Below are positions 52,401 to 60,377 of a stretch of DNA of 64,000 nt, in pieces (positions within the stretch are counted from its first letter, which is position 1; the number at the start of each line of letters is the position of its first letter). Under the pieces are notes generated by a model. The model saw only the letters and a list, made by a program, of their open reading frames with translations, did no database searches and was not told the origin of the DNA. The position numbers were made by a program, and so were the translations under genes. Location: assembly GCA_020632715.1 (NCBI GenBank), contig JACKFA010000011.1, positions 62,001 to 126,000 on the forward strand, written 5' to 3'. This stretch comes from Deltaproteobacteria bacterium. Lineage in GTDB: Bacteria > Myxococcota_A > UBA9042 > PHBI01.

Positions 52401-53643
52401 CCACGTCGCGCGCGCCCCCGCGGACCGCCTGCTGGAGCACCGTGTAGCCGCCGCGCCCCGGCTTGGCCTCCTTGAGCCAGCGCCGCGGCAGCCGGCGCTT
52501 CACCTCGGCGAGGTCCCCGAGCCACGCGGCGGTGTAGACGTCCACCGCGGCGCCGCGCGCGCGCAGGAGCGCCCCCGCCTCGCGCCGGTTCTCCTGCATC
52601 GCGACCTCGAGCGGGGACCCCGCCGGCGACTCCGCGTCGATGGCCGCGCCGCGCTCGAGCAGGAACGCGACCGCGCCGAGCGCCCCCGCGCCAGCCGCCG
52701 CGTGGAGCGCGGTCTGGTCGCTCCCGTCGCGCGTGTCGACGCCCGCCCCGGCCTCGACGAGCGCCTGCATGCCCTCCGTGGCGTCGGCTCGCGCGGCGTA
52801 CCCGAGCGGGGTCGTGCCGCTCCGCCCCGCGCGCTGCTCGACGCCCGCGCCGCGCGCGAGGAGGAGCGCGACGAAGCTCGTGCGGTCCGCCGCCGCGGCG
52901 ATGGCGAGCGGCGTCATGCCGCGGCTCTCCGTGTCGACCGGGACCCCGGCGTCGAGGAGCGCCGTGAGCGTCTCGAGCGAGCCGTCCTCGATGGCCGCGC
53001 GGAGCGCGTTGCCCTCGAGCGAGTCGCCGCCGCCGCCGAAGCCCGTGCGCGGCACGGCCTCCGACCCCGGCACCGGGACCGCCCCGGCGCGCCGCGCCGC
53101 CTGCGCCGCCGCGAGGAGCGTGGGCACGAGGGCGTCGCGGCCCGCGCGGACGGCGATGTCGAGCGGCATCTGGTAGCGCGCGTCGTAGACGAGCGGGCTG
53201 GCGTTCGCCGCGAGGAGGCGCTCGACGACGGGGAGCGAGCCGGCCGCCGCCGCCACCCCGAGGGCGGTGCGGCCGTCGGTTCGGCCGTGGTCGACGGCGG
53301 CCCCGGCGCGCAGGAGCGCGTCCACGGTCGCCAGGTTGCCCGCGCCGGCGGCGACGATGAGGGGGCTCTGGCCGTCCTCGTCGAGCGCGTCGACGGCCTC
53401 GCCGCGGGCGACGAGGAGGCCGACGAGCGAGGCGCCGCCGCGCTCCGCGGCGAGGTGCAGCGCGGTGCGGTCCCTCACGTCGCGCGCCGCGAGGTCGGCG
53501 CCCGCGTCGACGAGGGCGAGGAGCGTGTCCTCGCGCCCGGCCGCCGCGGCCGCGAGGAGCGGCGTGAGGCCCCCCTTGGCGCGGCCCTCGAGCGGCGCGC
53601 CGAGGGCGATGAGCCGGCGGACGAGGGCCGGGTCGGCGTGCAC
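49261..53643 (-). CDS. Ankyrin-TPR-CHAT protein, C-terminal part of a frameshifted giant gene
   Basis: About 1460 residues. The first ~480 are ankyrin repeats (DRTALHLAAERGGASLVGLL, GRTALGVAAAAGSLPVVERL and others), then TPR-like units (~620-900, DLARSYGQLGALHTELGRYA, VVTSLNNLAVLRDLIGDHLG). A coiled segment follows, then a CHAT peptidase: RYLPFDALWDGERWLVE, VIHIASHFEF with His1293, LLTLSACNTAVG with Cys1337, and the ending YYWAPFVLMGNW. A Pro-rich insert (FPPPSEDPEPPPMGPPPPP) precedes the last strand. The GTG at 53643 is only the first start in this frame; homology continues upstream in other frames to a lipoprotein start at 55588. Two one-base deletions explain this. Last gene of a four-gene operon. 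Confidence 0.85.
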   Translation of the reverse strand: MHADPALVRRLIALGAPLEGRAKGGLTPLLAAAAAGREDTLLALVDAGADLAARDVRDRTALHLAAERGGASLVGLLVARGEAVDALDEDGQSPLIVAAGAGNLATVDALLRAGAAVDHGRTDGRTALGVAAAAGSLPVVERLLAANASPLVYDARYQMPLDIAVRAGRDALVPTLLAAAQAARRAGAVPVPGSEAVPRTGFGGGGDSLEGNALRAAIEDGSLETLTALLDAGVPVDTESRGMTPLAIAAAADRTSFVALLLARGAGVEQRAGRSGTTPLGYAARADATEGMQALVEAGAGVDTRDGSDQTALHAAAGAGALGAVAFLLERGAAIDAESPAGSPLEVAMQENRREAGALLRARGAAVDVYTAAWLGDLAEVKRRLPRRWLKEAKPGRGGYTVLQQAVRGGARDVVAWLIAAGVRVDEPADWVAPEPTALWLAANLGRTEILDMLLEAGADPTVRDRHGRTVLDLWGRVDERARDQLAPRFRQLGLDIPEVAIASGPPDKIKLEHDWAEAAGGEQLQEIALVSDVIQVAAAGIDDPDPLTRGYERVAVRCAREHAYLETERAADDQLREREALAPGPSVVTSLARHNLGRARFHLLRDDAGALLEQALRELRALAADDGWVLAAVAIAIDNVGQVLQRAGRPVEAEARFREALGIREKERIGTIADLARSYGQLGALHTELGRYAEAERELTKALSLRMTGWSEEQEVVTSLNNLAVLRDLIGDHLGASKLYQALLERLTKVGRRSLPLAVAHYNVASAEAHAGHLDVALQHMDVALRMARGTTPRGSYIEGRMRLGRATVLAKLGRADDALAAAREALGAIERVHGAAGGYVARAHRFVGELALGRGALDEARRELGLGMALATESGALEELWPAQLGYARLLARRGATGPAVLLAKEAVRTIERLRAGVRDIDGGRLDFAFAEDRQDAYRFLADELFALGRLPEAMDVLGLLKASELDAFAVRGRANAAGTAADPVPTVPSEAPLEERFAAVRDELTARGAELAALREKKQRVGADGLTAAEQARLVELRGVVELGRKAFDAYLASLDRDIALLPVPRAMALAALDIKRVRSMQGTLRALGDGVVLVHYLAVEGRLRILLTTPDVQLAREVPIAGDSLGRLIGRFRELLEEPTSDPKPLAKRFYELLVAPIAEDLEAAHAKTLMLSLDGPLRYLPFDALWDGERWLVERFRTVLFTQAAKDKLKDERTPKWTLAGLGLARAVGRFVALPAVKDELEHIVRRQKERDPDGVVDGIVRLDQAFTAEALRDALEAGYPVIHIASHFEFRPGTERDSFLLLGTGDELSLEQIRYDGYPFGAVELLTLSACNTAVGAGGDGAEVEGFAALAQELGARGVLATLWSVADASTGKLMTAMYRQHEADPTLTKAEALRRAKLELLKGHPPEGDELEPTGFPPPSEDPEPPPMGPPPPPAKLAHPYYWAPFVLMGNWR

Positions 53644-53645
53644 AC

Positions 53646-55588
53646 CGCGGCGAGGTGGAGCAGGGGGGTGCGCGCGTCGCGGTCCTGCGTGGCGACCGCC
53701 GCCGGCTCGGCGCGCGCGAGGCGCTCCGCGAGCTCGGCGCGGCCGAGGCGCGCGGCGAGGTGGAGCGGGGTCGCGAGCCCGTCGTCGCGCTCGACGGGGA
53801 CGCCCCGGCGGCGAGCAAGGCGGCGACGACGTCCGCGCGATCCGCGAGCACCGCGAGCGCGAGCGGCGTGCGGCCGACGGCGTCGCGCGCGTCGAGGAGG
53901 GCCGCGCGGGCGAGGAGCTTCCGCACGACGGCGAGGCGCCCCTGCCACGCGGCGCGGTGGAGGGGGGTCGCGCCGCGGAGGTCGCGCGCGTCGACCGCGG
54001 CGCCGCGGCCGAGGAGCCAGGCGACGGCGGCGTCCTCGCCCCGATCGGCGGCGACGTGGAGGAGGGTCATGCCGGCGCAGTCGCGGTCGCCGAGGAGCGT
54101 CGGCGTCTCGGCGACGCGGCGGGCGAGGTCGTCGAGGTCGCTGAAGGCGATCTCCGCGTCGTCGAAGAAGATGGGCGGGGTGCCGACGGCCGGGAGGAGC
54201 GGGCTCAGGCGGTCGTCGAGCGCCCAGATCCGGCGGTGCTCCTCGTCGTCCGGCGTCGGCCGCGCCTCGGCGAGGCGGCGGGCGCGGGCGAGGGCGGCGA
54301 TGGCGCCGGGCCGGTCGCCGAGGTCGAGGCGCCAGCCGGCGCGCAGGAGGTCGACGCGGACTCGGAGATCGACGCGGGCGGCGCGCGTACGGCCCTCCGC
54401 CTCGTCGAGGAGCGCGAGGGCCCGCTCGAGCCGGGCCTTGTCGGCGAGCTCCGGCGGAGCCTTCGCCCGCGGGACGATGGGCGTGATCGGGGTCGGCACG
54501 TGGCCGCCGGGCTCGCGCGTGGCGTTGTCGTCGTCGTCGTCCGGGTCGAAGTCGTCGTCGAACGACTCGTCGCCGCCGTCGTCGGGAACGAGCTCGTCGT
54601 CGTCGAAGGGGTGCCCGTCCTGCGGCGCGTCGGGCGCGCGCCACGCGCTCTCCGCGGCGGCGCGGGCCTCGGCGAGGATCGCCTCGACGATGACGTCGGC
54701 CCAGGCGCCCTGCGCGGGGTTCCAGCTCGCGACGACCTCGGCGAGCGCGCGCGCCTCGGCCCCCTGCCCGCTCTCCGCCCGCGTCAGCGCCTCGCCGAGG
54801 CGCCCCATCGCGAGCCCGGGGCCGAGCGCCGCGGCGCGCTCGAAGCGCGTCGCCGCGACGTCGAGCGAGCCGGCGGCGCGGGCGTACCAGCCGCCCGTGA
54901 CGTAGGGGTCCGGGAAGGCCGGGTCGAGGTCGCTCGCGTCGCTGAGGGCGTCGCCCCAGGGGCCCCCACGGCGCACCGTGCCGGCCGCGGCCGCGTCCCG
55001 GAGCCCGGCGAGCCCCGTCGCCCAGCGGACCAGCGCGAGGCCGTCGGCCGTGGCGGGGGTCGTCACGCGGGCGCGCTGGGCCTCCGTGAGCCGGAACCCC
55101 CAGCTCTCGAGGAGGCGCGCCGTCGCCGTCGGGAGGGCGGCGGCGACCTCGCCCGGGTTCGCGCCGTGGAGCACGGCGTTCGCGACGGTGCGCCCGCTCG
55201 CGACGTCGATCCCCTCGAGGACGAGGCGCACGCCGCGGTCGTCGGCGCGGTAGCGGCCGAGGATCAGCGCCTCGCGCCCGGCGGCGCGGGCGGCGGCGAC
55301 GTCGGCGGCGCGCGTGGCGGCCTGGTCGCGGGGCGGCGCGGCGAAGCGGAAGGCGGGGTCGAAGGCGAGCTCGACGTCGACGCCCGGGACGCCGACGATC
55401 CGCTGCAGCACCACCTCGCGGAGCCCCGTGAGCACCGGCGCGAGCGCGGCGTCGGCGACCTCGGGGCGGATCGCCGGGAAGTCGACCGAGAAGCGCTCCG
55501 GCGCCGAGCGACACCCGGCGAGCGCGAGGATCGCGAGCGCGAGCGCCGCGAGCGAGAGCGCCCGCGCCGACCCGGCGACCCGCGTCAC
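53646..55588 (-). pseudogene. N-terminal part of the ankyrin-TPR-CHAT lipoprotein gene, split by frameshifts
   Basis: The GTG at 55588 overlaps the metallopeptidase stop (GTGA). The protein begins with a lipoprotein signal (ALAILALAGC, Cys26). An N-terminal alpha/beta region (VELAFDPAFRFAAPPRDQAA, REALILGRYRADDRGVRLVL) resembles sugar/stress 'TolB-N'-like lipoprotein domains. An acidic Asp-rich linker (DDDFDPDDDDDN) and the first ankyrin repeats (GMTLLHVAADRGEDAAVAWL, GATPLHRAAWQGRLAVVRKL) follow. The frame breaks near 53808: VVAALLAAGA should continue as PVERDDGLATPLHLAARLGR in the next frame. It breaks again near 53645, before the C-terminal part. Joined, the product would be ~2100 residues. 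Confidence 0.75.
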
Positions 55589-57399
55589 GGCCCCTCCGAG
55601 ACCACGACCGCGCGCTGCACGCGGCAGCCGTCATCGACGAGGAGTGAGGCGCGGGCAGCGCCGATGGCCGGGCAGCTCGCCGCGAGCACGCGCGCGCCGC
55701 TGTCCGTGGCGCCGCGCGGCTCGACCCGATCGCACCGCTCGCCCCAGGTCGTCGCGCGCGCGAGCGGCCCGCGGAGCGCGTCGTGGAGCATGAGCGTGAG
55801 GTCCGTCCCGGAGCCGTCGCCGCCGAACGGGTAGAGGAACCGCACCCAGCGCATCCCGACGCCCCACCCCGCCGGCACGCAGGTCGTGAGCGTCCCCTCC
55901 TCGGGGAGCTCGCTCATGTGGAGCTCATGGAGGAGCGTCCAGCCGCACGGGCAGCCGCCGGAGCGCGCCGCGCGCGGGAGCGGCGGCATGAACGACGGCC
56001 CGGGCTCGGCCGCGGTGCCGCCCTTCGAGAGGCAGACGAACGGCGTCGCCGCCGCCTCGACCGCGGCGACCTTCGGGTAGGCGCGCACGCGCCCGAGCCA
56101 GGCGGCGAGCGCGTCGTGCCCGGTGAACCCGCCCGAGGCGGCGGCGAGCGCCTTGCCCCAGTCGCGCCGGGCCGCCTCGGGCGCGGCCTTCTCGGGGGGC
56201 TTGTTGGCGTGGACCCAGGTCGCCCAGGCGAAGAGCGCCGCGTCCGCGCGGAGGGCCTCCTTCACGGCCTTCGGCGAGTCGGCCGCGGCGGCCTCGGCCT
56301 TCGCGAGCTCCGCCTTCGCGGCCGCGTAATCGCCGCCGTAGAAGCTCACGCACGCGCGCGCCGAGGCGAGCGTGACCTCGTGGACGCCGAGGCTCTCGGC
56401 CTGCGTCAAGAGGGCGAGCGCGGCCATCAGGTCCTTGTCCATGGGACCGCGCGAGGGGCCGCGGGCGCCGGCGGCCTCGTCGAAGAGGCGCGGGTCCCAG
56501 AAGCTCGTGTGCGACGGGTAGACCGGGAGGCAGCGGAGGCTCGCGACGGGCGCGCCGGGGACGTCGAGGTCCTGCTGCCAGTAGGCCGTCGGGATGGCGG
56601 CGTTCGTGCGCGCGAGGGCCTCGAGCACCAGCATCTCTCCGACCGGCCGGGCGTGCTTCTTCATGTGCTCGTTGAGCCACGCGGTGAGCTCGACCGCCGT
56701 CGCGGCGTCGGAGAAGAGCAACGCGGAGGCGGCGTCGTAGGCGCTCTCGTAGACGTCGAAGGCGCGGAGGACGTCGCCGAGCGCGGCCTTCCTGCCCTGC
56801 CGCAGGTCGTCGGGGACGGCCGCCTCGACGTTCAGGAAGAGGTCGACGATGTCGTCGCAGGCGAGGTGGCGCGTCGCGAAGCCCGTGGAGGCGGCGAGGA
56901 AGGCGCCGTGCACGTCGGCGACCTCCTCGAGCTCCTTCGTCCACTTCGGCGGGAGCCACTTCCCGGCGCGGTCGAAGTGGCGCAGGCGGTGGCCGAGCTC
57001 GTGGCCGAAGATGACCGCGAGGAAGCTCTCGTCGTAGAGGTTGCGGTCGCGCAGGAGCTCGAGGAGCGCGTGCGTCACGTAGAGGCGCGGGGCGCCGGTC
57101 GTCGCGCACATCGCGGCGTAGGGCGGGAGCGGCGCGCCGGCGACGCGCGCGGTCGGGGCGATGACGGTGAACTCCGTCGTGAAGAAGCTCGCCGCGTAGA
57201 ACGGGCGGTACAGCCGGTCGAAGATGGACTGCGCGGTCTGGACGAGCGGGTCGGCCGGCGACGCGGCCGGCAGGGCGAAGCCGGCGGCGCGGGCGGCGCC
57301 GCAGAGGTCGAAGGCGCTGGCCCGGCGCGGCGTCGCGGCGACGGCGAGGAGGGCGGCGACGGCGAGCGCCAGGGCGACGGCGGCGCGGCGGCGGCTCAT
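55585..57399 (-). CDS. M48-like HExxH metallopeptidase, exported
   Basis: A 604-residue protein with signal peptide (VALALAVAALLAVAATPRRASA, cleavage ~29). FGHELGHRLRHFD gives zinc ligands His133 and His137 with catalytic Glu134; LEEVADVHGAFL (Glu158 or Glu159 and Asp162) supplies the third ligand, as in M48-type gluzincins. The remaining ~430 residues are helical and TPR-like (MDKDLMAALALLTQAESL, DYAAAKAELAKAEAAAADS) with a Cys-rich end (RSGGCPCGWTLLHELH, SCPAIG). Its ATG overlaps the stop of the Ig-like lipoprotein gene (ATGA), and its own stop overlaps the CHAT gene start (GTGA). Probably periplasmic; might activate or be regulated by the CHAT partner, inferred from operon order only. Confidence 0.83.
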   Translation of the reverse strand: MSRRRAAVALALAVAALLAVAATPRRASAFDLCGAARAAGFALPAASPADPLVQTAQSIFDRLYRPFYAASFFTTEFTVIAPTARVAGAPLPPYAAMCATTGAPRLYVTHALLELLRDRNLYDESFLAVIFGHELGHRLRHFDRAGKWLPPKWTKELEEVADVHGAFLAASTGFATRHLACDDIVDLFLNVEAAVPDDLRQGRKAALGDVLRAFDVYESAYDAASALLFSDAATAVELTAWLNEHMKKHARPVGEMLVLEALARTNAAIPTAYWQQDLDVPGAPVASLRCLPVYPSHTSFWDPRLFDEAAGARGPSRGPMDKDLMAALALLTQAESLGVHEVTLASARACVSFYGGDYAAAKAELAKAEAAAADSPKAVKEALRADAALFAWATWVHANKPPEKAAPEAARRDWGKALAAASGGFTGHDALAAWLGRVRAYPKVAAVEAAATPFVCLSKGGTAAEPGPSFMPPLPRAARSGGCPCGWTLLHELHMSELPEEGTLTTCVPAGWGVGMRWVRFLYPFGGDGSGTDLTLMLHDALRGPLARATTWGERCDRVEPRGATDSGARVLAASCPAIGAARASLLVDDGCRVQRAVVVSEGP

Positions 57400-58487
57400 G
57401 GCGGCGGGGTGAGCGTGTAGCGCCCGGCGCCGATCTGCCCGTAGGCGTCGAGGCAGAGGATCGTGAGCTCCTCGGTCTCGTTCGCGTCGAGCACGGGGCT
57501 CGTCGCGATGGCGAGCCGGTACTGGTCGTCGACGCGCTCGAACGCCGTCGGCGCCGTGGTGATCGGCGTCCCGTCGGCGCTCGTGACCGAGAAGCCCTTC
57601 GTCTGCGTGACCTGGCAGCTCTTGAGGTCGCCGCCGGTCGAGACGATCGCGTCGAGGCCGCTCCCGGCGACGAGCGTGGCGCGGTCGGGGGCGAGGACCG
57701 GCGCGCCGGCGGCGCGGACGACGACGCTCGCGAGCTGGTCCTCGACGCGCGCGGTGATGACGTGGCTCCCGGCGCTGCCGGCGTAGAAGATGGCGGTCGC
57801 GCGGGCGGTGTCGGCGTCGTCGGCCGTGAGGGTCACGCGGTTCTCGGCGTCGACGCCCTGGAAGACCGCCTCGGGGTCGTCGGTCGCGAGGGTGACCTTG
57901 GCGTTCGCGGCGCGGCCGGTGGCGACGATGGTGAGGGTCGCGGCGGCGCTCGCGTCGGCGGGGACGAAGCCGCGGTCGCCCGGGAAGGCGGCCGTGAGCT
58001 CGAGGCTGTCGACGCGGAGCTGCGGCGTCTGGTCGACGGGGAGCGCGAAGGTCGCGAAGGGGTAGCGCTCGTTGCAGGCGTCGATGGCGACGACCTCGAC
58101 CTCGACCTGCCCCTGGGCGTTGGCGGGCGCGACGAGCACGACCGCCTCGTACGGGAGGGTCACCGACCAGTCGCTGAAGTTGAAGGCGACGAGCTCGGCG
58201 GCGACCCCGGCCACGCGGACCTCGCGGATGGCGAGGCCGTCGAGGTGGTTCGCCGTGCCGCGCACGATGACGCTCTCGCCTGGCCCGATGGGCTTCTCGG
58301 GGACCGCGTCGAGGGCGACCGTGCCGCGGACGCGGCTCGTCGCGACGGTGAAGGGGCCGTTGTCGGAGGGGCACTGGAGCTCGTCGCCGCGGAAGTCCTC
58401 GCTGTCGCAGGCCGGGGCGGGGGCCAGGGCGGCGAGGGCGAGGACGGCGAGGAGGAGGCCGGGCGCGCGCTTCGTCGGGGTGACCAT
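57396..58487 (-). CDS. Ig-like-domain lipoprotein
   Basis: A 363-residue lipoprotein with a signal ending LAPAPACDS (Cys27; the lipobox is not ideal). The mature part is all-beta and reads as three to four Ig/IPT-like units: VRGTANHLDGLAIREVRVAG, VVAIDACNERYPFATFALPV, TVTL-type strands around ADDADTARATAIFYAGSAGS, and LCLDAYGQIGAGRYTL at the end. No catalytic motif. The ATG at 58487 lies 8 bases after the outer-membrane-protein stop. Second gene of the operon; likely a structural partner at the outer membrane. Confidence 0.72.
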   Translation of the reverse strand: MVTPTKRAPGLLLAVLALAALAPAPACDSEDFRGDELQCPSDNGPFTVATSRVRGTVALDAVPEKPIGPGESVIVRGTANHLDGLAIREVRVAGVAAELVAFNFSDWSVTLPYEAVVLVAPANAQGQVEVEVVAIDACNERYPFATFALPVDQTPQLRVDSLELTAAFPGDRGFVPADASAAATLTIVATGRAANAKVTLATDDPEAVFQGVDAENRVTLTADDADTARATAIFYAGSAGSHVITARVEDQLASVVVRAAGAPVLAPDRATLVAGSGLDAIVSTGGDLKSCQVTQTKGFSVTSADGTPITTAPTAFERVDDQYRLAIATSPVLDANETEELTILCLDAYGQIGAGRYTLTPPP

Positions 58488-58495
58488 GGGGGGCC

Positions 58496-60160
58496 TCACT
58501 GGAGGAGGGCGGAGGTGCCGCCCGCGCCGATCTTGAGGAAGGAGGGGGAGACGTTGATGACGAAGCCGGCGCCGACCACGTAGCGGCTCTCGGTGGCGAC
58601 GTCGCCGTCGATGGCCTGGCCGACGGTGAGGCCCTTCGCGAGGCGCGTGACGCGGCGCAGGTTCGCGGTGACGCCGATCGAGAACGACGGCGTCAGCTCC
58701 CACTCGATGCCGAGGTGGACGGACTTCAGGAAGTCGATGCTGCCGTCGGAGCTCGCGCTCGCGAGGCCGATGCCGAAGTAGGGGGAGAAGCAGAAGGGGC
58801 GGTTGTCGCAGCCGGAGGCGGCGCGCCCGCCGGCGTCGAGGTAGGGGGCGTAGCCGATGACGATGTCGACGTCGACGGGGTTGGGCTTGCTCGCGACGAG
58901 CTCGGACTGCTGGCTCCCGGGGCGGGTCGTGCGGCTGTAGGACTGGTCGACGCCGCCGAGGAGGATGCCGGCGAAGCCGACGCGGAACGCGCCGGAGTAG
59001 GTCTCGTCGATGAAGAACTCGACGAGCATGTCGCTGCCGATGGGGTTGTCCTCGAGGTCCTTCAGGCGGACGGTCAGCGGGGCGGCGCCCGGGCGGCGCG
59101 GGGCGAGGGTCTGCGTGGAGACGGTGAGCTCCGGGACCTCGAGGCCCTGCTCGCCGCCGATGCCGCCGCCGCCGAAGCCGCCGTCGTCGGCGCGGACGCG
59201 GAGGTTCCCGCGCGTGCCGGGGACCCAGGTGCCGACCTCGCCGCCGAGGTTGATCTCGACCTTGCGGTCCACGAAGTGGAGGACCTGCACGTAGAAGTAG
59301 CGGTTGGGCTTCGTGAGGCGCGCGTTCTCGGGGCGGAGCGTGTAGGTGAGGACGTCCTGCGTGGCGTCGACGCAGACGACGATCATGTCCTCGTAGGGCA
59401 GCTTCGGCGGCGGGCAGGCGAACTGCTGCGGCACGGTCACGACCCAGCTCGAGCGCTTGGTGGGGTCGCCGCCGTCGCGGACGCGCACCTTGACGCCGCC
59501 GGAGGAGGCGCTCGTGCCGGTGCTGACGGGGTCGGGGGTGACGTGCGGGCGGGGCGCGGCGCCCCCGACGGCGACGAGGTGGCGTTGGAAGGTGCCGTCC
59601 TCGGAGGCGGTGAAGAGCTCGACGGGGGCGCCGGCGACGACGCGGCGGTAGCGCTCGTCGTCGAGGCGGAGGGTGTCGAGGTCGACGACGGGGGAGACGC
59701 GCCAGGCGTGGGCGGCGTCGTCGTAGAAGGCGGCGGCGGCGGTGCCGCGGAGGACCTTCACGTCGCCGGTCGCCTTGTCGAGGGTGAGGCGGTCGCCGTC
59801 GCTCCAGCCCGGGACGAGGGTGAGGCCCCAGGTCTCGCCGTCGTCGCCGGTGAGGCGGAGGGCGATGGGGCCGTTGGCGCGGTCGCTCCAGAGGGCGGGG
59901 CAGTCGCCGGAGAGCACGCCGCCGGCGACGTCGAGGGTGCAGCCCGGGAGGGGGTTCGCGACGTTCCCGGCGATGCGCGCGACCATGGGGGCGTGGACGT
60001 CGCCGGGGGCGTCGGCGCTGACGTCGACGCTGCCCTGCGCGAGGTCGAAGGGGGTGTAGGGGGAGTCGGCGAGCGCGACGCCCGGGGCGAGCGCCGCGAG
60101 GGCGAGGACGGTGGCGAGGGCCGTCGTCGCGCACGCGCACGAGAGGCGTGCAGACCGCAT
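58496..60160 (-). CDS. Predicted outer-membrane/surface beta protein, operon head
   Basis: A 554-residue protein with signal peptide (ATVLALAALAPGVALA, cleavage ~31). Residues ~35-330 are beta-rich with no known domain (TCTL-type strands, FDLAQGSVDVSADAPGD). A Gly-rich hinge (DDGGFGGGGIGGEQG) leads to ~200 residues with alternating strands (LVEFFIDETYSGAFRVGFAG, VDVDIVIGYAPYLDAGG, FSIGVTANLRRVTRLAKG, RYVVGAGFVINVSPSFLKIG), compatible with a small barrel. I do not recognise the family. The ATG at 60160 follows GGAGGCTCC. First gene of the coupled set with the Ig-like lipoprotein, metallopeptidase and CHAT protein. The 217-bp gap upstream separates it from the Cys-rich lipoprotein gene. Confidence 0.75.
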   Translation of the reverse strand: MRSARLSCACATTALATVLALAALAPGVALADSPYTPFDLAQGSVDVSADAPGDVHAPMVARIAGNVANPLPGCTLDVAGGVLSGDCPALWSDRANGPIALRLTGDDGETWGLTLVPGWSDGDRLTLDKATGDVKVLRGTAAAAFYDDAAHAWRVSPVVDLDTLRLDDERYRRVVAGAPVELFTASEDGTFQRHLVAVGGAAPRPHVTPDPVSTGTSASSGGVKVRVRDGGDPTKRSSWVVTVPQQFACPPPKLPYEDMIVVCVDATQDVLTYTLRPENARLTKPNRYFYVQVLHFVDRKVEINLGGEVGTWVPGTRGNLRVRADDGGFGGGGIGGEQGLEVPELTVSTQTLAPRRPGAAPLTVRLKDLEDNPIGSDMLVEFFIDETYSGAFRVGFAGILLGGVDQSYSRTTRPGSQQSELVASKPNPVDVDIVIGYAPYLDAGGRAASGCDNRPFCFSPYFGIGLASASSDGSIDFLKSVHLGIEWELTPSFSIGVTANLRRVTRLAKGLTVGQAIDGDVATESRYVVGAGFVINVSPSFLKIGAGGTSALLQ

Positions 60161-60377
60161 GGAGCCTCCGGGGGGAGTCCGTCGGTGGGTACTGGCGTTG
60201 GAGGCCGCCTGCGACCGCTACGGCCTGAGCTGAAGGTCGAACTCAGGCGGGAAGTTGTCAACAACGCCCGGTATTCCCGACGTTACCTGCGGTGGGGCGA
60301 CGACGGCGGCGCGACCGTGGCCTCGACGGGATCGCGTCCCGCCGCGTGAACGGCGTTCACGTCGGCGGCGGTGTCGG

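Noticed and set aside
49411..54144. Plus-strand frame of ~1577 codons opposite the ankyrin-CHAT gene
   Set aside because: Composition is Arg/Glu/His-rich shadow of a high-GC gene; the minus strand carries clear ankyrin, TPR and CHAT motifs.
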